Counted from the stretch's first letter, positions 49,391 to 58,516 are shown. The stretch is 64,000 nt of DNA from Schleiferiaceae bacterium (GCA_018402665.1 JAGYIN010000001.1:310001-374000), one strand, 5' to 3'. Notes: generated from the letters alone by a model not told the origin. A program made the numbers and translations.

Positions 49391-50212
49391 TTATTGGGGT
49401 AACGAATCTACGGGTAGTGCGTCCGGCACATAGGCGGCAGTGCTGTCCGAAGTCAACCACAAATCAACTGAACTGCCCACAGGCACCTCAGCATCTGTAT
49501 TAAATTCCGGAAACTGCCGCAATACAAACGCAGCAGCAGTGTCGTTTATTTCCCCATCTATGATAGTCGCTCCTAAATTTAGACTGTAGGTCATCAGCGT
49601 CTGCTGGGCTTGCGCATAAGTCAATCCCGTTAAATCAGGTAAGAATGCATTGCGATCACTTTCACCTGCACTGACGTATAGCACAAAATGGCTCCCCGTT
49701 TGATAAGGGGCTTGTTCTGCTGCAAGTACTCCTTTTGAGTCTACCACCTTTAAAACGAGGTCATGACTGAGGTCGGGAATGGGCACAAGACTATCTACAA
49801 AAAAACCTTTGTCTTGAAACTTGCTGATCACATAACTGACCAGCTGGTCTTTATAATTTGGCAGCGGATATTTCGGCAAGGAAGATGGATTGGTACTCAA
49901 AAAAAGTGTACGTCCCAATTTCACCTCTGCATAGGCTTGCGGAAACACCTCGACGACTGCCCCTTCTTTTACTCCAGGGACATAATGTGTTGAATCGATC
50001 ACTTCATAGTTCAACCCCACTGCTTCGAGTGCTTCGACCGCTTCCGACAATTGCATCAATCGAATATCCGGTACACTCACTGTTTTTCCATGATGCGTCG
50101 TACTGTGCATCCACCACAATACCCCCGCAACGACCAACAGCACACCCAAAACAGAGAAGAGCGCTGTCCTTAAAAAGGTCTTGCTAAAAAGAAAAAGTAT
50201 CCACTGCTTCAT
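49391..50212 (-). CDS. Membrane-anchored PASTA domain protein without kinase
   Basis: 273 residues: one N-terminal membrane helix (about 15-35), then three PASTA domains facing the periplasm. Signatures are VSVPDIRLMQLSEAVEALEA with GLNYEVIDS, a second divergent one from about 113 (YPLPNYKDQLVSYVISKFQD), and a third, LPDLTGLTYAQAQQTLMTYS with QFPEFNTDAEVPVGSSVDLW. PASTA domains are known to bind peptidoglycan in PknB kinases and PBPs. Here no kinase or transpeptidase is attached. It sits back to back with ddl, so a cell-wall role is likely. This gene pair recurs in flavobacteria. Confidence 0.9.
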   Translation of the reverse strand: MKQWILFLFSKTFLRTALFSVLGVLLVVAGVLWWMHSTTHHGKTVSVPDIRLMQLSEAVEALEAVGLNYEVIDSTHYVPGVKEGAVVEVFPQAYAEVKLGRTLFLSTNPSSLPKYPLPNYKDQLVSYVISKFQDKGFFVDSLVPIPDLSHDLVLKVVDSKGVLAAEQAPYQTGSHFVLYVSAGESDRNAFLPDLTGLTYAQAQQTLMTYSLNLGATIIDGEINDTAAAFVLRQFPEFNTDAEVPVGSSVDLWLTSDSTAAYVPDALPVDSLPQ

Positions 50213-50216
50213 GAGG

Positions 50217-50224
50217 TAAAGATA
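50217..50224 (-). promoter_or_regulatory. Near-consensus -7 box before the PASTA gene
   Basis: On the minus strand TATCTTTA differs from TAnnTTTG at the last base only. It ends 4 bases before the ATG at 50212. A TTT about 21 bases upstream could serve as the -33 element. Confidence 0.3.
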
Positions 50225-50260
50225 CTTTTTATCGTCCCGCTATCGAAAGCAGAGTTGCAT

Positions 50261-50268
50261 TACATTTA
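50261..50268 (+). promoter_or_regulatory. Near-consensus -7 box before ddl
   Basis: TACATTTA differs from TAnnTTTG at the last base. It ends 5 bases before the ddl ATG at 50274. No TTG is seen at the -33 distance. Confidence 0.25.
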
Positions 50269-50273
50269 CAACT

Positions 50274-51263
50274 ATGGAAAATGGCGTTAAAACCGTAGTC
50301 GTTCTCGCAGGAGGATACTCTTCCGAGCACGAGATCAGTCTTGCCTCAGGGCAGACGGCGTATGCTGCTTTTGAATCGGCAGGATATCGAACTCTATTCG
50401 TAATCGTAGACCGTTCAGGCTATTCACTCGAAGGCAAAAGTGTGCGTATTGAGGATTTAGGGGCCGATTACGTCTTTAACAGTATTCACGGCTCACCGGG
50501 CGAAGACGGTCACATTTCTGGCGTTTTGGAACTGCTGAACCTGCCGCACAGCACCTGCCCGACCTTTCAGAGTGCGTTGACTTTTAACAAAGCCCAATGC
50601 AATGCGGTCCTAAGAGATGCGGGTATCCGTGTGCCGAAGGGACAGCTATTCAATGCATTTCCTGGAATAACCACATTCGAGCACTGGCGTTTCCCGGTTT
50701 TTGTTAAGCCCAATTGCGCTGGATCCAGTTATGGTGTTTCTCGCGTTGAAGAACCCGAGCAACTCGAATCCGCGTTTGCCTACGCATTTACAGAAGGTCC
50801 ACAAATTCTTGTCGAAGAAGGCATCACTGGAAAAGAAGTAGGCTGTGGCGTGGTGCGCACTGCGTTCAATTTTGATACAAAAAGCATCGAATCGGACCAA
50901 AGCAGAGCTATTGCCATTACTGAGATCGTCCCCACCGAAGGGGCCTTTTTTGATTACGAAGCAAAGTATAAGGGAAAATCCCAGGAAATTACTCCCGCAA
51001 GAATTTCTGCTGCACTAAGTGCAAAAATCGAAGCGACTTCTGAGCGCGTTTACGATCTGCTCAACCTGAAAGGGATCGTCCGTATCGACTACATCATTGA
51101 TGAAAAGGAGGAACCCGTACTGATTGAAGTGAACAGCATACCTGGACTGAGTCCTGCGAGCATTATTCCACAACAGGTGGCTTCACGAAATTGGTCGTTA
51201 AAAGACGTGTTGAGCACACTCGCAGAAGAGCACATAATGGCTCATCAAGAAAAGAATCGCTAA
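50274..51263 (+). CDS. ddl: D-alanine--D-alanine ligase
   Basis: ATP-grasp enzyme that joins two D-Ala for the peptidoglycan stem. 329 residues. VVVLAGGYSSEHEISLASG marks the N-terminal substrate region, NSIHGSPGEDGHISGVLELL follows, then the ATP-binding stretch FPVFVKPNCAGSSYGVSRVE and the metal-ligand end IRIDYIIDEKEEPVLIEVNS followed by IPGLSPASIIPQ. The latter reads IVRIDYIIDE in this copy. It starts the plus-strand unit ddl-coaD, 9 bases apart. Confidence 0.97.
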   Translation: MENGVKTVVVLAGGYSSEHEISLASGQTAYAAFESAGYRTLFVIVDRSGYSLEGKSVRIEDLGADYVFNSIHGSPGEDGHISGVLELLNLPHSTCPTFQSALTFNKAQCNAVLRDAGIRVPKGQLFNAFPGITTFEHWRFPVFVKPNCAGSSYGVSRVEEPEQLESAFAYAFTEGPQILVEEGITGKEVGCGVVRTAFNFDTKSIESDQSRAIAITEIVPTEGAFFDYEAKYKGKSQEITPARISAALSAKIEATSERVYDLLNLKGIVRIDYIIDEKEEPVLIEVNSIPGLSPASIIPQQVASRNWSLKDVLSTLAEEHIMAHQEKNR

Positions 51264-51272
51264 CTTCAACTT

Positions 51273-51731
51273 ATGACACGCATTGCACTTTTTCCAGGAT
51301 CCTTTGACCCCATCACACTAGGACACGTTGATATAATCCAACGTGCACTGCCGCTGTTCGATGAAATTAGAATCGCCGTGGGAACCAACAATGCTAAAAA
51401 CTACCTCTTTTCATTGGCGCAGAGAATTGCTTGGATCGAGGAAACTTTTGCCGCTGAGTCGAAAATTAAAGTCGTCAACTACGAGGGTTTAACGGTAGAT
51501 TTTGCACAACAAGAGGGTGTGAACTTTTTATTGCGCGGCCTCCGTAATCCCGCGGATTTTGAATTCGAAAAAGCCATTGCTCAAGCGAACCGCGAAATGA
51601 CCCCTGAACTTGAAACCGTCTTTCTTTTAACGAGTGCGCGCTATGCGTACATCAGTTCTAGCATTGTCAGAGAAGTCTTCAATTATGGTGGAGATTTCAC
51701 AAAGTTTGTACCTTCTTCGGTGAAGCCTTAG
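51273..51731 (+). CDS. coaD: Phosphopantetheine adenylyltransferase
   Basis: Fourth step of coenzyme A synthesis: transfers AMP from ATP to 4'-phosphopantetheine. 152 residues with the nucleotidyltransferase motifs GSFDPITLGHVDIIQRA (HxGH-type TLGH) and ISSSIVREV (usual ISSTxVRE, here with Ser). FLLRGLRNPADFEFE is the family core. Nine bases after ddl. Its stop overlaps that of the convergent NUDIX gene by 4 bases. Confidence 0.97.
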   Translation: MTRIALFPGSFDPITLGHVDIIQRALPLFDEIRIAVGTNNAKNYLFSLAQRIAWIEETFAAESKIKVVNYEGLTVDFAQQEGVNFLLRGLRNPADFEFEKAIAQANREMTPELETVFLLTSARYAYISSSIVREVFNYGGDFTKFVPSSVKP

Positions 51732-52345
51732 GCCTCTTGAATTGCGAAATCTTGAAAAACTTCTTCTAGGCTGTTATACGATGGGATTTCTGTAAGACGC
51801 TGCTTGATCAGCTCAGGAGTCGCCCAGTATACGGCGCTTATCCCTTCAGCGGTTTGCGGCTTAAGTTTTTTCGCGTAATCCGTTTTCATTGGGAACCAGT
51901 ACGTCGTCTTCAGTGCAAACGAACCTTTGTGAATGTAGCAATGGTAGGTCTTAACCGCTGGCCCCGTAATTTCACATCGCTTGACACGACATTCTTCTTC
52001 TACCTCACGAACGGCACATACGGCAATAGTTTCTCTCAACTCTAACTTACCTTTAGGAAGGTCCAATTTCCCATTACGCTCAATGACCAACAAATGTCCA
52101 TCGGCATTTCTAACCCAACCGCCACCGGCGATAATATGATGGTGTAAGGTCAAAAACAGGGACCAGAAATCGTGTTCGATGCCGATCTCAATCACCTGAT
52201 TCACAGGCTCTTTATAACATCCTTTTAGCCACTTTTGGACTTGCCTAGCGGTGGATAAAGTGTTGATAAACTCCGGTGCAACAGCACCCGGCACCACGAC
52301 CAATATGGCCTTATGAATGAAAACTTTGGTGTAATTTTGGAGCAT
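51728..52345 (-). CDS. NUDIX hydrolase
   Basis: 205-residue hydrolase of nucleoside-diphosphate-linked substrates. After an N-terminal extension of about 85 residues, the NUDIX domain has GGGWVRNADGHLLVIERNGK and the NUDIX box GKLELRETIAVCAVREVEEE with the REVEEE metal-binding Glu residues. Substrate unknown. The ATG at 52345 (MLQNYTKVFIHKAIL) is used; it shares CATG with the divergent pyrE start, so promoters must lie inside the neighbouring coding sequence. The gene is a regular neighbour of pyrE in flavobacteria. Confidence 0.9.
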   Translation of the reverse strand: MLQNYTKVFIHKAILVVVPGAVAPEFINTLSTARQVQKWLKGCYKEPVNQVIEIGIEHDFWSLFLTLHHHIIAGGGWVRNADGHLLVIERNGKLDLPKGKLELRETIAVCAVREVEEECRVKRCEITGPAVKTYHCYIHKGSFALKTTYWFPMKTDYAKKLKPQTAEGISAVYWATPELIKQRLTEIPSYNSLEEVFQDFAIQEA

Positions 52346-52985
52346 GATACAAAACAAACAAGTTGCCCTTCGAACTGCGGAGAGCTTATTGCAAATTAAG
52401 GCCATCAAATTACAACCGGAAAATCCATTTACCTGGGCTAGTGGGTGGAAAAGTCCAATTTATTGTGATAACCGCCTCACACTGAGCTTTCCAACCATTC
52501 GAAATTTCTTGAAAATTGAATTTGCGAAGCAGATCGAAGAGATTTATGGCAAGCCCGATTACATCGCCGGAGTTGCAACAGGTGCCATTGCTATAGGCAT
52601 GCTCGTTGCGGAATACTTAGGGGTACCGTTTGTTTATGTACGCGACAAAGCCAAAGGTCATGGACGTCAAAATCAGGTAGAAGGCTATTTAGAAAGCGGC
52701 GCATCTGTCATCGTAATAGAAGATTTGATTTCCACTGGAGGCTCGTCTTTAAAGGCGGTTGATGCTTTGAAGGAGGCCGGTGCCCGTGTTATGGGGATGT
52801 TGGCCATTTTCACGTACGATTTTGAATTGTCACGAACCAATTTTGAGAAAGCAGGCGTTCGACTCAACACCCTAAGCGACTACCACCATCTTCTTGAGCA
52901 AGCGGCACAGCAGGGAGCCATTCTAGAAGACCAGATTGCGCTTCTCAAAGAATGGAGAGAACAGCCTGACCAGTGGGGAAAATAA
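52344..52985 (+). CDS. pyrE: Orotate phosphoribosyltransferase
   Basis: Adds phosphoribose from PRPP to orotate to make OMP in pyrimidine synthesis. 213 residues: LLQIKAIKLQPENPFTWASG, WKSPIYCDNRLTLSFP, the loop RDKAKGHGRQNQVEG, and the PRPP motif VIVIEDLISTGGSSLKAV. The N-terminus matches the family, so ATG at 52344 is firm although it overlaps the divergent NUDIX start by 2 bases. carA, the pathway's first-step gene, is elsewhere in the window. Confidence 0.97.
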   Translation: MIQNKQVALRTAESLLQIKAIKLQPENPFTWASGWKSPIYCDNRLTLSFPTIRNFLKIEFAKQIEEIYGKPDYIAGVATGAIAIGMLVAEYLGVPFVYVRDKAKGHGRQNQVEGYLESGASVIVIEDLISTGGSSLKAVDALKEAGARVMGMLAIFTYDFELSRTNFEKAGVRLNTLSDYHHLLEQAAQQGAILEDQIALLKEWREQPDQWGK

Positions 52986-52988
52986 TCT

Positions 52989-53714
52989 TTAATTAGGATC
53001 TACCCACTTTACTTCATCCATATCATAGGATTGTATATTACCGTCCTCAAAGCGGAGCGATAAACGGCCGTTATTTGCAACGGCATCTACCGTTGCTGCC
53101 ATTTCCTTTCCATGAATGAGGTAGGGTTGCGGTTGATCTTGACCCCACAAGACTTCTTTGAAGGCATTGGCTAGTTCCCCCGCACCAAAACTGCGCGTGA
53201 GCTCATGCGCAAATCGCTGTTGAATTGCTCGCGCTACCTCTTCAGGAGTCCGTTTAGCGCCAACCCACTCATTTAGAAATGCCGCCCGTTCAAGCGCTTC
53301 TTCCGTACGGTTTACGTTGATGCCTATTCCAATACTGCTGCTTTTAATTCCCATACCCGACCAGTGATTTTCGATCAACATACCGCCCAATTTTTTCGTT
53401 TTAATCATAAGATCGTTGGGCCATTTGAATAAGACCTCTTCTGGTAACAGTGGCCTCAAGGCGACGCAAACCCGCTGGTTTACCTCAAAACTCTCCTTTA
53501 ACGGAACAGGCCATTTGACATAAATGGACAATAACATGCTACTTTCAGGGCTGTCGTGCCACTTTGACACCCCGCGGCCACGCCCCATACTTTGGTGCCC
53601 TGCGAGCACTGCGCTGAAAGATTCTAGACCTCCATGCTGCCGCAGCATACGCTTTAATTCAAGCTGCGTACTATCTACTATTTTTAACTGATAAAAGGGA
53701 AGAATTCCCGACAT
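52989..53714 (-). CDS. birA: Biotin--[acetyl-CoA-carboxylase] ligase, without the DNA-binding domain
   Basis: Activates biotin with ATP and attaches it to the carboxyl carrier protein of acetyl-CoA carboxylase. 241 residues, class I: it lacks the N-terminal helix-turn-helix of E. coli BirA and so should not repress biotin genes. Motifs: VDSTQLELKRML, GHQSMGRGRGVSKWHDSPES (biotin and AMP site, with an extra V after the usual GRGR), LFKWPNDLMIKTKKLGGMLI and SIGIGINVN. It is convergent with pyrE (3 bases apart) and divergent from rsfS. Confidence 0.95.
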   Translation of the reverse strand: MSGILPFYQLKIVDSTQLELKRMLRQHGGLESFSAVLAGHQSMGRGRGVSKWHDSPESSMLLSIYVKWPVPLKESFEVNQRVCVALRPLLPEEVLFKWPNDLMIKTKKLGGMLIENHWSGMGIKSSSIGIGINVNRTEEALERAAFLNEWVGAKRTPEEVARAIQQRFAHELTRSFGAGELANAFKEVLWGQDQPQPYLIHGKEMAATVDAVANNGRLSLRFEDGNIQSYDMDEVKWVDPN

Positions 53715-53790
53715 TGTGCCCCATTATTGATCGAATGCCGAAGATGGCATATGTTTTGGTAATTTAAGAACAAATACACAATACATTTTA

Positions 53791-54162
53791 ATGCATACAA
53801 AACCCGAAGCTTCGTCTGAGCTCGTCAAAAAATTTGTCGTAGAAGGACTACAGGAAATCAAAGGACAGAACATTACTGTCTTAGACCTACGAGAAATAGA
53901 AAATGCAGTCACCGATTTTTTCATCATAGCAGAAGGGAATTCGAATACGCAGGTAAATTCTTTATCCGACAGCGTGCACAAAGTGGTACGTGAAAACGTT
54001 GGAGATAAACCGTGGCACATCGAAGGACGTGATAATTCAGAATGGGTACTCATGGACTATGTCACCGTTGTCGTGCACATCTTCCAAAAAGGAATCCGCG
54101 AGTTTTATGATTTAGAAAGCCTTTGGGGTGATGCGGAAATAACAACTATAGAAAACGATTAG
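53791..54162 (+). CDS. rsfS: Ribosomal silencing factor RsfS
   Basis: Binds L14 on the 50S subunit and blocks joining of the 30S subunit under starvation. 123 residues: LVKKFVVEGLQEIKGQNITV, LDLREIENAVTDFFIIAEGN, SNTQVNSLSDSVHKVV, and WVLMDYVTVVVHIFQKGIRE followed by FYDLESLWGDA, the family core and ending. It precedes ftsH by 5 bases, a common arrangement in Bacteroidota. Confidence 0.96.
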   Translation: MHTKPEASSELVKKFVVEGLQEIKGQNITVLDLREIENAVTDFFIIAEGNSNTQVNSLSDSVHKVVRENVGDKPWHIEGRDNSEWVLMDYVTVVVHIFQKGIREFYDLESLWGDAEITTIEND

Positions 54163-54167
54163 GCCTT

Positions 54168-56333
54168 ATGGCAGATAATCCCAACCAGAATCAAATCGAC
54201 AAGCTGAAGAAGCAGTTTGCAAAAAACAAAGGCTCAATCGGCGACGGTAAAAAGCCCGGTAGTCCAAAAAAAGGCGGTAATAAGTTCAACTTCTATTGGA
54301 TCTATATCATCGTATTTGCCTTATTCATTGGCATGCAGATCTATACCGCAATGAGTTTTAGCACTAAAAGCTCCACCTACCAGGAATTTGAGCAGGCGCT
54401 TGAACTAGGTGATGTCGACCATGTAAATATTTTGAATGATCGCAAGGTCCAGGTCTTCATTAAAGAAGAAAGCCTGCGCGAGAGTGAACGCTATGATGAC
54501 GTGAGCAAGACGAATTACAGCGACGCGATCAATCCCGGCCCACACTATGTCTTTGAAATGCCTTCCACAACTTTCGAAGACCGGATTAAAGGTTACTACG
54601 AAGAACGGGGCATCAAAGACCGTATACCCGTCAACTACCAAACGCAGGATAATTTCCTCACCGATATCATTTCGTGGGTTTTTCCATTGGTATTGATGGT
54701 CGCAGTATGGATGTTCCTGATGCGTCGAATGTCGGGAGGAGCCGGCGGTGGCGCTGGTGGCGGTTCTCAAATTTTTAATATCGGAAAATCGCGCGCCAAA
54801 GTATTTGATAAGGATACCGAAGTAAAAACCACCTTTAACGATGTTGCCGGAATGACTGGCGCTAAAGAAGAGGTTTTAGAGGTTGTAGACTTTCTGAAAA
54901 ATCCAAAGAAATACACTGACCTCGGTGGTCGCATCCCAAAAGGTGTCATGCTATCCGGCCCTCCGGGAACCGGTAAAACATTGCTTGCAAAGGCAGTAGC
55001 CGGTGAAGCAAAAGTTCCCTTTTTCTCGCTATCAGGTTCTGATTTCGTCGAAATGTTTGTAGGTGTAGGCGCGTCACGAGTTCGCGACCTGTTCAAACAA
55101 GCCAAGGAAAAATCCCCTTGTATCATCTTCATTGATGAGATTGATGCGATCGGAAGAGCCCGAGGAAAAAACAACTTCTCCGGAGGTAATGATGAACGTG
55201 AAAATACGTTGAACCAATTACTCACCGAAATGGACGGCTTTGGCACCAATGAACACGTGATTGTTATGGCTGCCACTAACCGTGCAGACATTCTCGATCG
55301 TGCATTGATGCGTGCTGGCCGATTCGACCGCATCATCTATGTGGATTTACCGGAATTGACCGAACGAGAAGCCATCTTCGGCGTTCACCTTAAGGGCATC
55401 AAGACCGACGATACTGTCGATGTAGCGCTCTTAAGTAAACAAACCCCTGGATTCTCCGGTGCGGATATCGCCAACGTATGTAACGAAGCAGCACTTATTG
55501 CAGCGCGTAAGGAGAAGAAGGCTGTAGGAAAACAGGATTTCCTAGACGCCGTTGACCGCATTGTGGGTGGTCTAGAAAAGAAAACAAAAATCATTACTGA
55601 AGCTGAAAAGAAAGTCATCGCCTACCATGAGGCAGGACATGCTGCCACGTCTTGGTTGCTCGAACATGCAGCTCCGTTAGTAAAAGTTACCATCGTTCCT
55701 CGTGGTCGTTCCTTAGGTGCAGCTTGGTACTTACCTGAAGAGCGTCAAATCACAACGGCCGATCAAATGCTGGACGAAATGTGCGCTACTATGGGCGGTC
55801 GCGCTGCTGAGAAAGTCATCTTTAACAAAATCTCCACCGGTGCCCTAAGCGACCTTGAAAAGGTGACTAAACAAGCGCGCGCAATGGTCACGGTTTACGG
55901 ATTAAATGATGTGCTCGGAAATGTAACCTACTATGATAGTCAGGGTCAGAACGAATACGCTATGGATAAACCGTATTCAGAACAAACCGCTGAAACCATA
56001 GATCAGGAAATCAGTAAAATCATTGAAAAGCAGTACGAGCGCGCCATTGAGATGCTGGAAAACAACCGTGAAAAATTAGACCAGCTCGCGAATCTATTGC
56101 TTGAAAAGGAAGTCATCTTTAAGGAAAATGTAGAAGAAATCTTCGGAAAGCGTCCGTGGGACAAAGAGGAAGAAAAAAAGGAAGTTACCGCTGAGGCAAT
56201 ACCCGCTGCAGCAGCCGAAGCGCCTACCTCTGATGAGGTAAAAACAGAGGAATCTACTGAGGATACTAACAACGTAGGGATTGAAGAAGAAGCGGATACC
56301 TACACTGATGTCGCTGCAGCGAAGGAAGAATAA
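54168..56333 (+). CDS. ftsH: ATP-dependent zinc metalloprotease FtsH
   Basis: Membrane AAA+ protease that degrades short-lived and damaged membrane proteins. 721 residues: a cytosolic leader, two membrane helices (about 43-63 and 160-182) around a periplasmic domain, then the AAA module with Walker [20 protein letters not shown], pore loop [17 protein letters not shown], Walker [17 protein letters not shown], arginine fingers in [12 protein letters not shown], and the protease site [17 protein letters not shown]. The third zinc ligand lies in [10 protein letters not shown]. The last 60 residues are Glu/Ala/Thr-rich. A strong terminator follows. Confidence 0.98.
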   Translation: MADNPNQNQIDKLKKQFAKNKGSIGDGKKPGSPKKGGNKFNFYWIYIIVFALFIGMQIYTAMSFSTKSSTYQEFEQALELGDVDHVNILNDRKVQVFIKEESLRESERYDDVSKTNYSDAINPGPHYVFEMPSTTFEDRIKGYYEERGIKDRIPVNYQTQDNFLTDIISWVFPLVLMVAVWMFLMRRMSGGAGGGAGGGSQIFNIGKSRAKVFDKDTEVKTTFNDVAGMTGAKEEVLEVVDFLKNPKKYTDLGGRIPKGVMLSGPPGTGKTLLAKAVAGEAKVPFFSLSGSDFVEMFVGVGASRVRDLFKQAKEKSPCIIFIDEIDAIGRARGKNNFSGGNDERENTLNQLLTEMDGFGTNEHVIVMAATNRADILDRALMRAGRFDRIIYVDLPELTEREAIFGVHLKGIKTDDTVDVALLSKQTPGFSGADIANVCNEAALIAARKEKKAVGKQDFLDAVDRIVGGLEKKTKIITEAEKKVIAYHEAGHAATSWLLEHAAPLVKVTIVPRGRSLGAAWYLPEERQITTADQMLDEMCATMGGRAAEKVIFNKISTGALSDLEKVTKQARAMVTVYGLNDVLGNVTYYDSQGQNEYAMDKPYSEQTAETIDQEISKIIEKQYERAIEMLENNREKLDQLANLLLEKEVIFKENVEEIFGKRPWDKEEEKKEVTAEAIPAAAAEAPTSDEVKTEESTEDTNNVGIEEEADTYTDVAAAKEE

Positions 56334-56357
56334 GCCTTTAGGATAAACAAGCACCGC

Positions 56358-56389
56358 AAAACCGCGGCCCGTTGGGCCGCGGTTTTTTG
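56358..56389 (+). terminator. Rho-independent terminator after ftsH
   Basis: AAAACCGCGGCCC and GGGCCGCGGTTTT form a 13-bp stem with a GTT loop, and the T run continues to TTTTTTG. It lies 24 bases after the ftsH stop. Confidence 0.94.
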
Positions 56390-56413
56390 TTAATAGCTAC
56401 GGGGCGCGGGCAG

Positions 56414-56442
56414 TTGTATTTGCTTTACACGTATTATTTTTG
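56414..56442 (+). promoter_or_regulatory. Candidate promoter of the LUD-cdsA-psd unit
   Basis: TTG, an 18-base spacer and TATTTTTG, a full match to the Bacteroidota pattern. The start would be near 56448, about 14 bases before the ATG of the LUD gene. It directly follows the ftsH terminator. Confidence 0.65.
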
Positions 56443-56461
56443 ATAAAACGTCAATCGTGCT

Positions 56462-57079
56462 ATGGGAAAATCCTCTGGATTTCTTTCTAAACTTAGATCC
56501 AGTCTCCTCGGTAAAAGCGAGAGGACAGCCGAAAGTGCTGCAGGAAAGTTCGCACCTAAACAAGAGGAGCCTTTAGACGTGAAGTTCGTTCAGACGTTCA
56601 CGGAAGGCGGTGGTAATTTTATGTATTGTACGAGCTTACAAGAAGCCGTTCATGCACTAGAACAATATGCTGGTGATCAGCAATGGCGTGGTGTATATAT
56701 TTCAAGTCCAGCCATTGCAGATTGGAGTAATCACACGAAATTGGACACCACGTTTGAGAACGACGGCCAGTATCCCGCAGTACTGAGCACCTGTGAAGCG
56801 CTCATTGCATTCAATGGTGGTATTATGATCCATTCGCACCACACCGGCGGCAGAAAATTAGGAGATCTGCCGAAGCACCACATTCTTATTGCGCACACTT
56901 CTCAAATCGTACCCAATCTTAGAGACGGTCTGACTGCAATTAATCAAAAATACCGCGATAATAGACCTTCTAACATTGCGGTAATCCGAGCGCCACACGA
57001 TCAAGCCGTTGAATTGGCCTCTGCAGACCCAAACAAAGGAAGAACAGTCTTTTTAATTTTGATTGAAGACGAAGCCTAA
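56462..57079 (+). CDS. LUD domain protein (LutC/YkgG family)
   Basis: 205 residues. The LUD fold is seen in EQYAGDQQWRGVYISSPAIA, VLSTCEALIAFNGGIMIHSH, ILIAHTSQIVPNLRDGLTAI and the C-terminal GRTVFLILIEDEA. LutC is part of lactate oxidation complexes in other bacteria; no lutA or lutB lies nearby, so this copy probably has another role. It opens the unit and overlaps cdsA by one base (TAATG). Confidence 0.88.
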   Translation: MGKSSGFLSKLRSSLLGKSERTAESAAGKFAPKQEEPLDVKFVQTFTEGGGNFMYCTSLQEAVHALEQYAGDQQWRGVYISSPAIADWSNHTKLDTTFENDGQYPAVLSTCEALIAFNGGIMIHSHHTGGRKLGDLPKHHILIAHTSQIVPNLRDGLTAINQKYRDNRPSNIAVIRAPHDQAVELASADPNKGRTVFLILIEDEA

Positions 57080-57849
57080 TGGGAAAGCGCGCACTCTACG
57101 GAGGGATTTACGCCCTTGTTCTTATCGGAACCTTCGGCTACAGTAACTTCGGACCGTACTTATTGGCAGTATTTACATTGCTTTTGCTAAATGAAGTTGC
57201 GCGAATTTTAGACGTTCAAAGCAGGTTTCCATTACTCGCGTTTACCGCTTCTGCCCTTGTGCTTGGCGTATATTTTGGCTGGGGTAGCCCCATGGAACTC
57301 CTTTCCTCGACTCTATTTATTGGTGTATTGCTCGCCCTTACACTACTGCGCGCTGAACGTCCAGCGCACGAAATGCGTCGAGGTTTATTCGCACTAGCCT
57401 ATATATGGTTGCCTATGGCGTATCTCATTCAAGTCGCTGAAGATTTCCCCTGGCTCATTCTTTTCATCTTCATTATGATTTGGTCCAGCGACACCTTCGC
57501 TTACCTCGCAGGCCGACAGTTCGGCAAACGTCCTTTGGCTCCAAAACTCTCTCCCAAAAAAACCATTGAGGGTTTTATTGGAGGCATCATCGGCACCTTG
57601 ATTGTCGGCGTGGTAGTGAATCATTACATCGGATGGACCTCTGCATCGGCAGCGCTCTCCCTAGCCTTGACTGTAGCGATTACTGCGCCTTTTGGAGACC
57701 TGGTTGCCTCTTCCTTAAAGCGGGAAGCGGATATCAAAGATTCAGGTGTATTTTTACCGGGTCACGGTGGCGCTTTAGATCGCCTTGATAGTTTTATAAC
57801 CGCCGCTCCCGTGGCCGCTTTAGTTTATTATTACATACAACTCATATGA
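57079..57849 (+). CDS. cdsA: Phosphatidate cytidylyltransferase
   Basis: Makes CDP-diacylglycerol from phosphatidate and CTP, the branch point of phospholipid synthesis, in the inner membrane. 256 residues with about seven membrane helices. The family signature is SSLKREADIKDSGVFLPGHG followed by GALDRLDS. IMIWSSDTFAYLAGRQFGKR and LSPKKTIEGFIGGI are also typical. It overlaps psd by 4 bases (ATGA), so the two membrane-lipid enzymes are translated together. Confidence 0.96.
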   Translation: MGKRALYGGIYALVLIGTFGYSNFGPYLLAVFTLLLLNEVARILDVQSRFPLLAFTASALVLGVYFGWGSPMELLSSTLFIGVLLALTLLRAERPAHEMRRGLFALAYIWLPMAYLIQVAEDFPWLILFIFIMIWSSDTFAYLAGRQFGKRPLAPKLSPKKTIEGFIGGIIGTLIVGVVVNHYIGWTSASAALSLALTVAITAPFGDLVASSLKREADIKDSGVFLPGHGGALDRLDSFITAAPVAALVYYYIQLI

Positions 57850-58502
57850 CCATCCATAAAGAAGGAAAAGGAACACTAACGGTGTCGTTCATCGCTCTGT
57901 TCATCATTAATGCCCTGGTTCAATATTTGACCGATATACAGTGGCTACACATCGCTACACTCGCCATCAGTGTCGTACTCTATGCTATTGTACTGCAGTT
58001 TTTCCGCAATCCTAAGCGTACAGTAACCTTGAATCCTGATGCTATTATCTGCCCTGCAGATGGCAAGGTAGTAACCATTGAAGAAGTCTTTGAAGATGAA
58101 ATTCTAAAAGACAAGCGCATACAGTTATCCATTTTTATGTCCCCGTTTAACGTACACGTTAATCGTTATCCATTAGGCGGAAAGGTGGCAGAAGCCATTC
58201 ATCACGAGGGAAAATTTCTTGTAGCGTGGCACCCAAAAAGCTCGACACTCAACGAACGTACAACGGTCACAATCGATAATGATCGTTGGGGAAAAGTACT
58301 GTTTCGTCAAATCGCTGGCGCCGTTGCGCGCCGTATCGTCATGTATGCAAAACCAGAAGATCTCGCTCTTCAAGGTTCGGAATACGGCTTTATCAAATTT
58401 GGCTCTCGCGTGGATTTATTCCTGCCACTTGATAGCGAAATTCTTGTCAAAGAAGGTGAAGTGGTAAAAGGCGGCATTACGGAATTGGCAAAACGTCCTT
58501 AG
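57846..58502 (+). CDS. psd: Phosphatidylserine decarboxylase proenzyme, short form
   Basis: Makes phosphatidylethanolamine from phosphatidylserine. 218 residues, the short type A form. Two N-terminal membrane helices (about 12-50) precede the catalytic domain: NPDAIICPADGKVVTIEEV, RIQLSIFMSPFNVHVNRYP, NERTTVTIDN, and the self-cleavage site IKFGSRVDLFLPL, where the pyruvoyl group would form at Ser of Gly-Ser. It ends with VKEGEVVKGGITELAK. Convergent with cmk, 14 bases away. A gene for phosphatidylserine synthase is not in the window. Confidence 0.96.
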   Translation: MTIHKEGKGTLTVSFIALFIINALVQYLTDIQWLHIATLAISVVLYAIVLQFFRNPKRTVTLNPDAIICPADGKVVTIEEVFEDEILKDKRIQLSIFMSPFNVHVNRYPLGGKVAEAIHHEGKFLVAWHPKSSTLNERTTVTIDNDRWGKVLFRQIAGAVARRIVMYAKPEDLALQGSEYGFIKFGSRVDLFLPLDSEILVKEGEVVKGGITELAKRP

Positions 58503-58516
58503 ACGCTTTTTAAAGC

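Noticed and set aside
53782-53789. TACATTTT as a promoter box for rsfS
   Set aside because: Last base is not G, and it ends one base before the ATG, with no -33 element at proper distance.
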